Below are positions 1 through 9,945 of a DNA stretch of 64,000 nucleotides, piece by piece. Position numbers and translations under genes: made by a program. Under the pieces are notes generated by a model that ran no database searches, was not told the DNA's origin, and was given only the letters and a program-made list of their open reading frames with translations. The first letter of the stretch is position 1. Each line of letters opens with the position of its first letter. The stretch is from Diploptera punctata. Taxonomy: Eukaryota; Arthropoda; Insecta; Blattodea; Blaberidae. The DNA is taken from NCBI GenBank assembly GCA_030220185.1, contig JASPKZ010007286.1:1577501-1641500 (forward strand), in the 5' to 3' direction.

Positions 1-78
1 TAATTTTTTAAATGCACTAACATTTGGAAGAGAAGGTCTTATGGCCTTAACTCTGCCAGCTAAAATAAAACATTATTA

Positions 79-173
<95 letters not shown>

Positions 174-179
174 TATTTT
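1..179 (+). repeat. LINE 3' end with (ATT)n tail, abutting a splice acceptor
   Basis: Bases 20-60 (GGTCTTATGGCCTTAACTCTGCCAG) match the 3' ends of the LINEs at 4500-4530 and 23960-24000, so this is the tail of the same family. It runs into about 35 ATT/TTA units (70-175), the same tail type as at 24008-24044. The repeat ends within about 6 bp of the TTTTCAG acceptor of exon 1, so the array replaces the normal polypyrimidine tract. Confidence 0.75.
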
Positions 180-182
180 CAG

Positions 183-452
183 TCAAAGTGGAAGTTCATA
201 GTGGTAGCTCGGATGAGAATTTGAGTTCTTCTGACTTGAGTGAACGAAGTGCAGATCCTGAAAATGACTACGAGGAAATTTACCAATCTCGTGACTCTAC
301 TGCAACTACAGTTCGCAGACGTAGTAGAGACTCAGGAAGTCACAGTCGTTCAGGAAGCAGTAGTTCTAGTAACAGTCACATGGTGGTAATGGCCCCACCA
401 CCACCTCCTCCATGTGACAGACATGAAGAGCGTAACACAACTACATCTGCAG
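183..452 (+). CDS. espin/forked-like actin-bundling protein, exon 1 of those in the window
   Basis: First visible coding exon of the only host gene here. It starts after a TTTTCAG acceptor (177-182), enters in phase 1 and leaves in phase 1 at CAG|GTATAT. The 90 codons are acidic and Ser-rich (SSSDLSERS, NDYEEIYQSRD), then Arg/Ser-rich, then a run of six prolines in MVVMAPPPPPPCDR. Low-complexity Ser and poly-Pro linkers lie between the ankyrin repeats and the bundling module of espins, which cross-link actin filaments in bristles and microvillus-like protrusions (family knowledge). The assignment rests mainly on exons 7-8. The ATG at 41 upstream of the acceptor is not a real start: codons before 183 come from a LINE tail and (ATT)n repeat. 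The gene is 5'-incomplete in this window. Drosophila forked (f) is the presumed orthologue; I leave the symbol blank because this species' name is unknown. Confidence 0.82.
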
Positions 453-559
453 GTATATATCACTCATATTTTTATAGTATACTAGCATACCCGGCAGACA
501 TTGTCCTGCCCGAATGTTCAATTCTCATGTCATGGGCAGACGATAAAAATATGTTACTT

Positions 560-815
560 TTTACCATAAAATTCACAGATTAGGACATAATAAGATATTA
601 TTAAATAAGTTCGCAAGAAAACCTCTTACAGCCTTCTGTTGTGGCTCAAGAAGTGTGAATGATGACGTCACATAGTCATGAACATTAGAATTGTACCCTC
701 CTTTGTAGATAAGTTAAGAACCGTCATATAACAATTATATTAGAGTGAAAAAAAAAAAGATAAATTGATGAGAGTGAGTCAAAACAGTTATTTTTTTTCC
801 CCCAGCTAGATTTCA
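560..815. other. intron sequence, nothing recognised
   Basis: AT-rich intronic sequence. I see no ORF, tRNA-like box or repeat shared with other parts of the window. Confidence 0.4.
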
Positions 816-940
816 TTACTGGCCGACATTCCATAAGAAAAATTTCTTCCCCCATAGAGACTCGAACCAGCATAAGTCCCGTAGTTCTGCGCCAAGACTT
901 CTTGTCTTAACCACTTGACTACGGCACAAGACTCTTAGTA
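816..940 (-). repeat. tRNA-derived SINE C, truncated head
   Basis: On the minus strand: GCCGTAGTCAAGTGGTTAAG (A-box) and a degraded CTGGTTCGAGTCTC (B-box). It matches the better copy at 37526-37874. The CCGAGTGGTTAAGGC head and long variable region look like tRNA-Ser or Leu ancestry. Truncated after about 120 bp. Confidence 0.6.
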
Positions 941-1538
941 TCAATGAAAGACAAAAATGGTTATTGTGAGTTATCCATAAGAGATAAGGGACTCTTGGTA
1001 TCAATGAAAGACATAAAATGGTTTTTGTGAGTTATCCGTAAGAGATAAACATATGCTGTCACGGACTGTTTTGTAGAGCTTTTTGAGATATTCAATTCTG
1101 TGTACATTAATTTTGTGTATTTCTTATGGTTTAGGCAGCGTAAGCCATTTAAGCGTCCAAGGAGCTACTTTTTTACGTTTTCCACTACAAAGGGTGATTT
1201 TTAAGGGTGTAGGAGTTGAGTATCACAACTCTCTTATAGCCTATGTTCATCCCAGGAATCTCCTGAACATTTTGCAAAAAGCCCCATCACAATCGGATCA
1301 ACGGTATGGCCGCGCATAAAGTACGAACAAGCAAACAAATATACAAACAAACAAACATTAATTTTTATATATAAGATTATATCCTTAATTAAATACGGTC
1401 ATATATTTAATTGTTTAAATTTTTATCTTAAAAAAATTGTTTTCTTATGATTATATCATCGTAATATCATAATATGATCCATTATTGGAACTGTGTGGAC
1501 ATATATTTAAAATAATAAGATTAAGAACCGGAACTTGC

Positions 1539-1851
1539 TGGGGGCATGCCGTAGCATAGTGGTTAAGGCACTGAGCTACAAGCCGGAGGGTCGAGGGTTC
1601 AAGTCCCGTTGGGGTCAGGATTTTTAAACTGACCCAAACCTTCTGGCGGCACTATGGCCCTGGGGTCGACTCAGCCTCTAATGGAAATGAGTACCAGACG
1701 CTTGTTCTGGGGGTAAAGGCGGCAGTCACGCAGGGCTGACAACCCGGCTGACATAAATAGCTGATTGTCTAGAAAAAGTGGGAGCCTTAACCTCCTACTA
1801 CCCCAAGGGCCTCCGGGCCTGTTGTGGGATCACTTTACTTTACTTTACTTT
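1539..1851 (+). repeat. SINE A copy 1, full length, 12-bp target duplication
   Basis: tRNA-derived head: A-box TAGCATAGTGGTTAAGGC, B-box GGGTTCAAGTCCC. Body contains CTGGCGGCACTATGGCCCTG and a TTACT-rich tail (1837-1851). Flanked by ACCGGAACTTGC at 1527-1538 and 1852-1863, an exact 12-bp duplication, so the ends are reliable. Pol III internal promoter inferred from the boxes. Lies in the intron between exons 1 and 2, in sense. Confidence 0.85.
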
Positions 1852-1863
1852 ACCGGAACTTGC

Positions 1864-2322
1864 CAGGCATGGTGTACCGCTGTATACACACTTTCACTGG
1901 CACACGCCAGGCATGGCATACAAAGGGTTAAAGATGAACAGAAAATTTAGGAACATTATCACATCCTCTTAATCACAGTTGACAAGAACATGTTCCATGA
2001 TGTGTGAGAGAAGAGCACATAATAAATGCCTACAACTAAATAATGTCAGTTATTCTCCTTTTTTAACACATGTATGGTATCACTGGAAAATTAAATCAGA
2101 GAGATCATTTGTCATAACCCTAAATATATAAAACAACAGTTGTATCAACAATGAAATGAATGACTAAGCATTGATAAGATGTTTGCCTGATTAGAAAATA
2201 AGATAAAATATCTGTTTTGTATCAGCACTTTGTACATGTGTCATACATTATTATATGATTCATTTTTCTTGTTACAGATATCAGACTATTATGGTTCTGA
2301 ACAATTAAACAAATATATTTAC
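1864..2322. other. intron sequence, nothing recognised
   Basis: AT-rich, with one echo of GCCAGGCATGG just after the SINE duplication. No supported gene. Confidence 0.35.
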
Positions 2323-2345
2323 TTAGACTTTCACAGCTGGAATTA

Positions 2346-3010
2346 GTATTATAATAATAATAATAGAAAGGAGCACTCAGAAGAGCATTAGTTTCAAAAG
2401 TTTTATGTTCTTTTCCACTGATCACTTGCATTTACTCTTTGCTGTATACATTAATTGATTTTGTTCTGTTTTTACACTCTGTGATATGATAAAGTTTACA
2501 TTTATCACTGCATAGTGCACATCTGCAGTCTTCAGTTGGCTGGTGGAATTTTTTATTTTCGCGACCTTGTGATGAAAGCCATGTCTGGTTACAACGTGTC
2601 TCAGTGTCTGACATTCTCTTGTCCAGTTTCTGTCTCTCATGGCACTGGAGGTGTAAAATTCCTCATTTATTTCCTTCCGTTTCTGTTCCCTCATTTTTAC
2701 TGCTTTTTGATATGGTTCTGTAGATGGTAGGAGGTATGCTATCCTGATGTCTTCTATGAAATATGTTTCTCGCATAAGTTCATAAATTAATCTGGATGGT
2801 GCTGTTTTTCCAGTTCCAGTGGTTCTCTTCATGAAGCTTGCTTTCACTTTCTCTATTTTGTTGAGGTCGCTGATTGTTAATTTCTGCCATATGATATCGA
2901 TTCCATATGTAACTATGGGAGCTATCGTTGTGTGGAAAAGTGTCGTTGCAGTGTCTGTTGTAAGTTTTGTAAGGTTCTTGATGTTGTAGATCGCTTTTAT
3001 TGCTGCTGCT
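2346..3010 (-). mobile_element. LINE C-terminal fragment, inserted in a PLE end
   Basis: Minus-strand coding debris including SAMRDRNWTRECQTLRH, HGFHHKV and a cysteine cluster CRCALCSDKCKLYHITEC, typical of the C-terminal knuckle of non-LTR elements; upstream YNRHCNDTFPHND and SYIWNRYHMAEINN are in other frames. The 3' end carries a (TAA)n tail at 2346-2366 (as read on +). It splits a PLE end: CTTTCACAGCTGG (2330) is on one side and the rest of the PLE arm (3030 onward) on the other. Confidence 0.6.
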
Positions 3011-3019
3011 GATCAGTAG

Positions 3020-3230
3020 AATTTTTCCAGGCTTATTGGCCATGGTCATGAGGCTTAAAACTCCCCGATGTTTTGCTAGAGGCTGCAACCAGCATCTTCA
3101 AGGATTGCACAGAGAACAAATCACTGAAAATAATGAATAGAGAACTAGTCAACCTTTGAGGATGCCAGACGCAGTCTCTGGCGAAATGTCGGTGAGATTA
3201 AAGCCTCATGGCCCAATCAACAAACCCAGA
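3020..3230. mobile_element. PLE terminal palindrome, degraded
   Basis: Left arm GGTCATGAGGCTTAAAACTCC (3048 on) and right arm GAGATTAAAGCCTCATGGCC (3193 on) are inverted copies, matching the better-preserved pair at 6572-6655/6838-6917. The right arm holds a hammerhead-like core. Confidence 0.6.
3151..3197 (+). ncRNA. degenerate hammerhead ribozyme motif in PLE end
   Basis: UUGAGGA (3156-3162, first C changed to U), stem II GCCAGA/UCUGGC (3164-3169 with 3177-3182), GAAA (3183-3186), stem III AUGU, C at the cleavage position. First core base and stem III are both altered, so probably inactive. Confidence 0.4.
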
Positions 3231-3243
3231 AGATTCTACTTGA

Positions 3244-3375
3244 AGAGAAAAATTATACGCTCAGACTGGGGCTTGAACCCAGGATCTTTCAAACTCTAGT
3301 CGAATGATCTATCGAGTGAGCTACCTGAGCAAGCTCCAATCTAAATGCAGATTTTTCTTTTATATACGCTGTTAA
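3244..3375 (-). repeat. tRNA-like element with short terminal inverted repeats, copy 1
   Basis: Minus strand: AGAAAAATCTGCATTTAGAT at one side and TATAATTTTTCTCTTC at the other bracket a tRNA-like core. Acceptor-like arms GCTCAG and CTGAGC can pair; T-arm CCTGGGTTCAAGCCCCAG is intact; D-arm AGCTCACTCGATAGATC. Related to copies at 12640, 15495 and 58211. Confidence 0.6.
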
Positions 3376-3502
3376 TTCCTAGTCTGAGCATATAATTTTT
3401 TTCTTAAAAAATAATTTATCCATCATTGAGATGTATGAAATGAATAATAATGAAGAAACTCTTCTTCTTCCGATCGACATAACACCAGTTGCCAAAATAG
3501 TA

Positions 3503-3570
3503 CTGAAGATGAGACCGTTATGGTCTCAAAATCGCGATTAACTGAGAAGATTTATATGACGAGAGGTAGG
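3503..3570 (+). ncRNA. degenerate hammerhead-like motif, PLE end
   Basis: CUGAAGA (3503-3509), stem II GAGACC/GGUCUC, then AAAA in place of GAAA, stem III AUCGCGAU palindrome, U. The missing G of GAAA makes it likely dead. A near copy on the opposite strand is at 11113-11165. Confidence 0.4.
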
Positions 3571-3689
3571 AAACATTTGATTTTACCAAAAATTAAACCT
3601 CATACAGATTAATTCCTGTAAAAGTGAAATATATTTCAGTATTGTATCTATGAGGTAAGATCTGCATAACTGACAAGATTTTTAGGGAC

Positions 3690-4555
3690 CTTGTGTCCAA
3701 TTTTTACAGACTTAAATATTATTTACACTCAAAGACTTCAACGTGTTCATAATTCTTGCGCACGTTTTATTTGTGGTATTCGCAAATTTGACCATGTTAC
3801 ACCGTCCCTGGAACAATTATCGTGGCTTCGTCTAAGAGATCGTAGAACTGTCCATTCAGTATCCCTTCTCTATAAAATCCTTCACACATCATCGCCTAAT
3901 TATTTATCACGCCGCTTCATCAGACTATCCGACACACATAATCTTGACACTCGATCCCATCAGCACATTGTCCTTTATATCCCTCCTCATCACACTGTAT
4001 ATTATTCATTATCTTTTACGGTCTCACTTGCCAAAACATGGAATTCCCTTCTGCCCTATGTCAGAGACTGTCAAACTATAACATCCTTCAAAAACAAATT
4101 AAAGAATTATTTAATAACAAACTAACTTATACACCTCACTGATAGTATTCTTTTAACAATTAATAAATTTAATTATCTATGAAAATAATATTAAGATTAA
4201 CAAATATTTTCTTTTGTTTTGTTTTAAATATTGTACAAACGTAAAATTATTTTTCTATATCTCATTATTTTTCTTTGTCTTATATATACATTAGACAGGG
4301 ACAATTTAATGTCTTGATTGTATACATTTTATTATTAGATTTAGTCTTAATTTTAACTAACATTAACTGGTTGTATTATAGATCGTAATATAATAGATAT
4401 TATCTTTTTGATCTAATTTTTATTTAGTATTTAATATTAGAGTTCATTGTGATTGATATATTCTGATGTAATATATGTTTGCCCTGGTGAGTGGAAGAGA
4501 AGGCCACATGGCCTTAACTCCACCAGGCTAAATTAATAAATCTAAATCTAAATTC
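3690..4555 (+). mobile_element. LINE 3' half (Jockey/CR1-like), with 3' UTR
   Basis: Codes for the end of a reverse transcriptase: QRLQRVHNSCARFICGIRKF, LSWLRLRDRRTVHSVSLLYK, then TWNSLLPYVRDCQTITSFKN and a stop at 4125. The 'LQRV-N-C-RFI' and 'L-WL-LR-RR--H---L-YK' blocks are typical of Jockey/CR1-clade elements. The 3' UTR ends GGCCATGTGG...CCACCAGGCTAA, then TAAATC-type repeats. 5'-truncated. Same family as 23070-24045 and the tail at 1-179. Confidence 0.75.
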
Positions 4556-4824
4556 CCAGCTATATTATAAAACTTTTGATTTACCACAGGTTTTGTAATG
4601 GGAATCTCTCATCCACAACTTAAATTGAAAAAATATTCAAATCAATTGAGCAAACTGAAACTAAATTTAAGAGAATGCATCAGTATAACCATTTCAACTT
4701 TTTTATTATATATCTTAGTCAATGATAACTAGCAGTTCAGTCGGTCTAAGCTCTTCAAAGCAGATATATCACAGCTTATTTGGTAATTTAAATTTATTCA
4801 AATTATTTCTAATTTGATTAATGT

Positions 4825-5010
4825 ATTTTATATCTTTCGGGCTAAATGGCCGTAGTTTGGTTTTATTATCACTCAACGTTTCGTCTACTACTGCAGTAGA
4901 CATCCTCAGGAGGTTCTGCGTGCTCTTTGACCTCTTAACTTTTCAAATGTCGGCTGCAGACTGGCTGTGCATTGGAAATCGTGGCCATTTATCCCAAAAG
5001 ACATAAAATA
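4825..5010 (-). mobile_element. solo PLE end
   Basis: Matches the left arm of the 61-kb PLE in order: TCGGGC..ATGGCCGT, the hammerhead, GCAGACTGGCTG and GGAAAT. No coding part remains. Confidence 0.65.
4872..4914 (-). ncRNA. hammerhead ribozyme motif, PLE end
   Basis: Minus strand: CUGAGGA (4903-4909), stem II GUCUAC/GUAGAC, GAAA (4879-4882), stem III ACGU palindrome, then U as the cleavage base. Stem I begins CUC/GAG. All core bases intact. Confidence 0.65.
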
Positions 5011-5085
5011 CATTAATCAAAACACCTGCCATGAAAGTCTACAATTTTATTACACGCTTTATATTAGCTTGACCTGTATCTATCT

Positions 5086-5420
5086 ATCTATCTATGTAAC
5101 GGATTCTTTCAATGCGATTTTCACCCACTTAAAATCATTGGATCGACTTGAAACTTTGTATACTTGTAGAGGACCCGTGACAATACAATAATTTCATATT
5201 TATTTTCTAAAATCCTGGCCAGAATCATCAGAAAATAAAAAAAAGTGTCTTTATATCTATGTAACGGACTCTTTGAACACAATTTTCACCCACTTAGAAA
5301 CATTGGATCGACTTGAAACTTTGTACACTTGTAAAGGACCTGTGACAATACAATAATTTCATATTTTGTTTCTAAAATCCTGGCCAGAATCATCCGAAAA
5401 TCAAAAAAATGAAAACTGGT
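5086..5420 (+). repeat. two tandem copies of a ~168-bp unit
   Basis: Units start TATCTATGTAACGGA at about 5088 and 5256. Both contain TTTTCACCCACTTA, TTGGATCGACTTGAAACTTT and CCTGGCCAGAATCATC. About 90 percent alike by eye. No ORF. A satellite or part of a longer dispersed repeat. Confidence 0.7.
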
Positions 5421-5458
5421 ATAATAGGTTGCAGACTTGTCGACTTTTTTGTTAATCG

Positions 5459-5549
5459 TTGTAAGAGCTCAGTTGGTAGAGCAGTGAACTCTTAGTGGTA
5501 TATAATTTCAGTAATTCATACGTCGCTGGTTCAAATCCGGCTGGGAGGA
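5459..5549 (+). pseudogene. tRNA-Tyr-like pseudogene with intron-sized insert
   Basis: AGCTCAGTTGGTAGAGCAGT (D-arm/A-box), GAACTCTTAG where tRNA-Tyr has GGACTGTAG, a short insert, then CGTCGCTGGTTCAAATCCGG (T-arm/B-box). The layout, with an insert after the anticodon region and GTCGCTGG before the T-loop, is that of intron-containing insect tRNA-Tyr. The acceptor stem is not paired (GTAAG vs GGGAGGA), so it is a pseudogene or SINE head. Confidence 0.5.
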
Positions 5550-5998
5550 TTTTTTTGTAGAAGAGTATTACTTTTAGCTCATACTACAATCATATCAAAT
5601 TTAAATATATTTACATTTTTATCATATTCTGTAAAATATTAAAACTAAAAAATAAAAAATAAATTATAGTTTTAAAAAACTAAAACAACACGCTTTATTA
5701 AACAACTAAAAAATGAAAAATAATTTTAATTTCCAACACGCTTGAGATAAAATTAAAGTGGTTAACAAAAAAATCATCTCTAACACATCTAGAATAAAAC
5801 TAGAGTTATCAACAAAAAGAAAATAATTTTACCATCAAAAGCATGGGGTGCTTTTATGATTTTTACATTTTCTTCTTAGAGACCTTACTTTTTACCAATA
5901 TCTGTTTATATATCTAATTTATTTTAAGAATTGAGATTTTTTATTTGAATTCTTCTAGATACAGTAATTTATTTAAATTGATTAGTAATGGAATGTCT
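5550..5998. other. AT-rich intron sequence, nothing recognised
   Basis: Simple AT-rich sequence before exon 2, with a loose internal repetition (ACACGCTTTATTAAACAACT / ACACGCTTGAGATAAAAT). No feature supported. Confidence 0.35.
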
Positions 5999-6016
5999 GA
6001 ATCTGGTGTGTTGCAG

Positions 6017-6082
6017 ATTTGGAGCCAGTATCTATGCTGGACACAATACTAAACAGTTTTGATGATGACCGGGCAGCTCAAG
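6017..6082 (+). CDS. espin/forked-like gene, exon 2 (66 bp)
   Basis: Short exon found from splice phase rather than ORF length. Acceptor TGTTGCAG (ends 6016), donor CAAG|GTAATT (6083). It is phase 1 to phase 1, 22 codons, and reads DLEPVSMLDTILNSFDDDRA once the G carried over from exon 1 is added. No stop in frame. The intron before it (453-6016) contains a LINE copy, SINE A and PLE ends. The sequence is not part of any recognised repeat, unlike most of its surroundings. Because 66 is divisible by three it could be skipped without a frameshift. Confidence 0.75.
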
Positions 6083-6189
6083 GTAATTAAAATAATTAAA
6101 ATACTGTTTTCATTGATAGATATTTGCAAAGTATATTAAAACATTCTCACTGGTCAAGATTCTGATGATAATCTGTGGTTAAAACCAAA

Positions 6190-6460
6190 AAAAAACAGTT
6201 GAACTTGAAATTTGGCATAAGAAGTGGAAATGGCTGAAACAATACATTTTGCCGACCTTCAGATGACCCTGCCCTGATAGCATTGGATTGGAACCCACAG
6301 GGCAACAGGAGAATTAGTGGACCCAAGATAACACATCTACTGTTCTCACAGAAGATAAAAAGATGGGGAAGACTTGAAATGAGATCAAGGAGCTGGTCAA
6401 GAATAGAGTCAGATGGAAAAATTTTCTGAGAGTACTTTGTTCCATGCAGGAATGATGGGA
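6190..6460 (+). pseudogene. degraded LINE-like coding fragment
   Basis: Broken frames give KKMGKT, NEIKELVKNRVRWKNFL and similar pieces like the C-terminus of LINE polyproteins. Weak. Confidence 0.3.
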
Positions 6461-6544
6461 ATTTTAATTGATTATAATTGGTATCACAATTTTCAATTAT
6501 TTAGTGAACTTGAAACATAAGACAGAATTAACTTTTGCATTCAC

Positions 6545-6925
6545 GTAGACTTTCACGGCCGGAGTTGCTATGATGATCTTGAAGAAGATTTTCGGGCTGT
6601 AGGCCGTGGTCGTGAGGCTTGTAGTTCCCCAACGTTTCGCCAGAGACTGCGTCTGGCATCGTCAAGGGTTGTCTTGAGACTGGCAATTCTGTCCACTGTC
6701 TGTCCTATTTGTATGTTCACCGCGCGATGTGTTCGTAAGTTATATCTGCCTTCTGATTGGTCCGTGTTAGGGACTTCCATTACTCAAATGAGATTGCTGT
6801 TTGATGGTCTAGTCAACTGTACTTGTAGAGGTTTACATTCTCTGGCGAAACGTTGGGGAACTACAAGCCTCATGACCACGGCCTACAGCCCGAAAATCTT
6901 CTTCAAGATCATCATAGAATGAACT
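6545..6925. mobile_element. PLE terminal palindrome
   Basis: Arms of about 80 bp (6572-6655 and 6838-6917) are inverted copies: GAAGATTTTCGGGCTGTAGG on the left, CCTACAGCCCGAAAATCTTC on the right. Starts with CTTTCACGGCCGG, the same terminal motif as the PLE at 61.01 kb. Between the arms a minus-strand ORF begins MEVPNTDQSEGRYNLR; its role is unknown. Confidence 0.7.
6626..6672 (-). ncRNA. hammerhead-like motif (first core base changed)
   Basis: Minus strand: UUGACGA (6659-6665) instead of CUGACGA, stem II GCCAGA/UCUGGC, GAAA (6635-6638), stem III ACGU, U, and stem I CCC/GGG. Only the C of CUGA is altered; the same change is present at 3156, so it was inherited. Confidence 0.5.
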
Positions 6926-7029
6926 TTGTCTACATGCATTCAAACTTGAATTACTAAAATACAAAAATTGTTAGAAGTTGCTATATATATTAACTATTTG
7001 TTAATATAAGTGTCTATAATTTTAATACC

Positions 7030-7320
7030 CGCTGTGGTCTCGAGGTAGCGTGCTGCCTAGTCATGCAGCAAAAACCCGGGTTCGATTCCCGGTCGGGACA
7101 TACTCCTGGGTGAGGTTTTTTCGGGGTTTTTCCTCACCTGTAAGACAAATGTCAGGAAGCTTAGGGCCCAATGGTCCCCTAAAATCATCCGTCCATCATC
7201 ATCATCATCTTTCACCAGTGTGGAAAGCAACGGGAAGCTACCACATCTATAATTCCCTAGTAAAGCTGCAAAGCATAGCATGAAAATGCCATGATTGCAG
7301 TGCCTCAAGCAGAATTATTA
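7030..7320 (+). repeat. SINE B copy
   Basis: Head GCTGTGGTCTCGAGGTAGCG (A-box) and GGGTTCGATTCCCGG (B-box); body with TAAGACAAATGTCAGGAAGC, a CATCAT stretch, and the conserved ATGAAAATGCCATGATTGCA. Imperfect flanking repeat ATAATTTTAATA / ATAATCTTAATA. Confidence 0.8.
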
Positions 7321-7559
7321 TGGATGAATAATCTTAATAAAAATATAATTTTGATATTAATCTAAAAATTACCAAATGTTTTTATTCTTGTAGCATTAAC
7401 ATAATATTTGCCTTATTTAGCAATTTTGGAATCCTTGAATTCATTATGATTATAGATAAAATAAATATTACTTTAGATTTAAGAAATTATTAGATGCAAT
7501 ATAATATTAATATAATGGATTACATTTGATGATTTGCATATTTATACAATTAAAGAAAA

Positions 7560-7650
7560 AAATTCTGTTAGCAGGATTTGAACTCAAGATCTCCAGTTTT
7601 ATGCACTGGTGCATTAACCAATTGTGCTTCTTAGGCAATCCAGGAGTAGA
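7560..7650 (-). repeat. tRNA-like head of a short SINE, degraded
   Basis: Minus strand: AGCACAATTGGTTAATGCAC and TTGAGTTCAAATCCTGC are A- and B-box like, about 45 bp apart. Adjacent 7745-7830 matches the CACTG element (GGTACTCATGAG). Confidence 0.4.
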
Positions 7651-8059
7651 CACAAACGTTTTTCTTTTGAAATTCCCAAGTATCCTGTTAGTGAAGTTCT
7701 GTTCTCATTACAACAGGGTAGCTTCTACTTACAAGGGAACTGGAGAAATTCTGAATACATATTTGAAAACACGATAAAAAACTGCATTAATTATAACTAT
7801 TGGTACTCATGAGAAAAAATTATGTTGAACAGTGTTATTATTATTAATAAGAAAATGTCCACTAGGCAATGTTCCCTCCTGCCACACGCCTTAGGAATCA
7901 CCAAGACGGCTACAGTTACCACAACTGGACTATACCTTTCCAAATTTCACTCCAATAATTTATATAACTATCATACTGTGTTTTGTATTTCATGTTTTTC
8001 TATATTATTATCAATTTTCTTTAGAAATGTTTCTTCTTGTTCTTCCTCTACGCATGAAA

Positions 8060-8720
8060 GCTGGCAGCTTGTTGCATGTTCATTCACTACAGGTCCGGGG
8101 TATGGTGACGTCCTTCCATCGTAGTTGTAGTCGTCCTAAAGGCCTTTTCTGCTGAGGTGTCCAGTCACGTACTTTCTTCACTAATCTACTGTTCTCCATT
8201 CTATCCATGTGATCGTTCCAGTTTAGTCTTCTATCATTTATCCAGAGGTTTATAGGTTCAATTTCACATTCTTCTCTAATAACAGAGCTGCGAATTTTCT
8301 CTCTCAGCGATTTTCCTACGATTTTCCTTAAAACTTTCATTTTGGTTGTTTCATTGATTTGTTTTGTTTTTTGAGTTTCTGTTCGGCATTCACAACCATA
8401 TGTTAGAACTGGTCTTATGACAGATTTGTAAATTCTTACTTTTGTATCTATTCTTTAATTTTTATTTCAGTCCGGCTTACTTCGTTAATGTTTCTATGAG
8501 TAATGGAAAATTTTACATCTTGGAAGTGAGTTACTAGCCCTTCTTCTTCGATGGGTATCTCTTTTAGTCTGGACCATCTTCCATGACCTGTCACGCATGG
8601 GAGGCCCTGTTGGTAGTTACACTACCGCCTGTATAGTTCATGGAGTCATTAGGACTCACAAGCCCCACCACCACGCCAAGGTAGAGATTCCGACGGTGGG
8701 GTTTTACTCTATCATCATTT
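8060..8720 (-). mobile_element. LINE C-terminal fragment(s)
   Basis: 8080-8340 reads MKVLRKIVGKSLREKIRSSV, then RLNWNDHMDRMENSRLVKKV and RPLGRLQLRWKD, the standard LINE tail. Upstream on the minus strand (8341-8580) broken reverse-transcriptase frames continue. 8590-8700 is a different GC-richer fragment (GGTAGAGATTCCGACGGTGG). Confidence 0.6.
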
Positions 8721-8829
8721 CATAATTCAGTAGGGTTTTATGAAATGTTATAAATATAAATATGATATATTGTTAAAATTCATCGGAGAACATATTGTTT
8801 AAACAACTCACCTCATAGGATTCATGCTT

Positions 8830-8880
8830 CCATGATATCGCGATTTCAAACATAATCATGTTCATCGTCAGCCATAACTC
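8830..8880 (-). ncRNA. hammerhead ribozyme motif
   Basis: Minus strand: CUGACGA (8865-8871), stem II AACAU/AUGUU, GAAA (8844-8847), stem III AUCGCGAU palindrome, A at the cleavage position, stem I of about 6 pairs with wobbles. All invariant core positions present. Confidence 0.6.
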
Positions 8881-9246
8881 CGACTGATGAAATTCATTAA
8901 TATTACTTTTTAAGAATTAATAATGCGTTTTTGCATTATTTAATAAAAATAGACTTAGGATTTGTTAATATATTTACCTAATGCCTTGTATAAAAAGCGT
9001 AGATTAATTCATTGTAGTTTATTACTTTCTTTGTATTTTTTCTTTTCTTTTTACGTATAGTAGATTCGAGCTGTTATTCCTTTTTTTATTCATTGTATCA
9101 TTAATTTAATTTTAATTGTATTTAGTTTCATTGTATTATTAAACATTATTTTCATTATTATTCAAAATGACAGATAATTAATTGTTCAATGTCTATTATT
9201 GTAATTTTTTTGTATTCATATGTAACATATGTTTGTCCTGTTTAAT

Positions 9247-9945
9247 ATGTACATTTCGGCTGGATAAAATCACATGTTGGAATTTATGGGAATGAAATGG
9301 CAGATCAATTGGCAAAACAAGCTGCAACAGAAACCAGCATAACCGTAGAATATACAAAAATACCTAAATCATCAATAGTTGCCCAAGTAAAAGAAGAAGG
9401 AACCATTAAATGGCAGAACGAATGGGACAACGCAGATAAAGGAGCCACATGTAAGAAGTTCTTCCCATCAGTCAGAGACAGATTAAAACTTAAATGTGAA
9501 ATAACTCCAGAATTTTCTGAAATGGTAACTGGTCATGGAAAAAATAAATCACATCTTTATCGTATTGGAATATTAAACAACGCAACCTGTCCATGTAGAA
9601 AAGCAATTCAAAATGTAGAACATCTCCTTTATAATTGTGAATTGCAGCAGCATTCTAGAAATAAGTTGAAAGAAGAAATCAGCAAAGAAGGAGGAACATG
9701 GCCTGTGACGGAGAAAGACCTAATACACAAATATTTAAGACATTTTAAAAAGTATATAAAAACAATAGTGTACGAAAATGAGTGATTAACAAGTGACGAA
9801 GATAAAAAAAAACATGTAAACAAAAACCAAATATGTGATGTTATGTAATGTTATGTTATCTGATTTTATGTTTGTTATGTTATGCATGTAATATTACTAC
9901 GGTAATGGGGCATGCTGAAAAAAAAAAATAAATGAAAAAAAAAAT
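9247..9945 (+). mobile_element. LINE RNase H and zinc-knuckle end
   Basis: Reads HVGIYGNEMADQLAKQAATE, the last catalytic block of a retroelement RNase H (GNE-AD), followed by a long C-terminal tail with LYRIGILNNATCPCRKA and NVEHLLYNCEL, a C-C-H-C knuckle, and a stop at 9785. The reading frame (9297-9785) is intact, so the copy is young. R1/Jockey/I-type. It is the core of the foldback element. Confidence 0.75.

Noticed and set aside
41..182. Open frame with ~30 consecutive Tyr codons starting at an ATG
   Set aside because: Translation of the (ATT)n tail of a LINE; the real exon starts at 183 after a splice acceptor.
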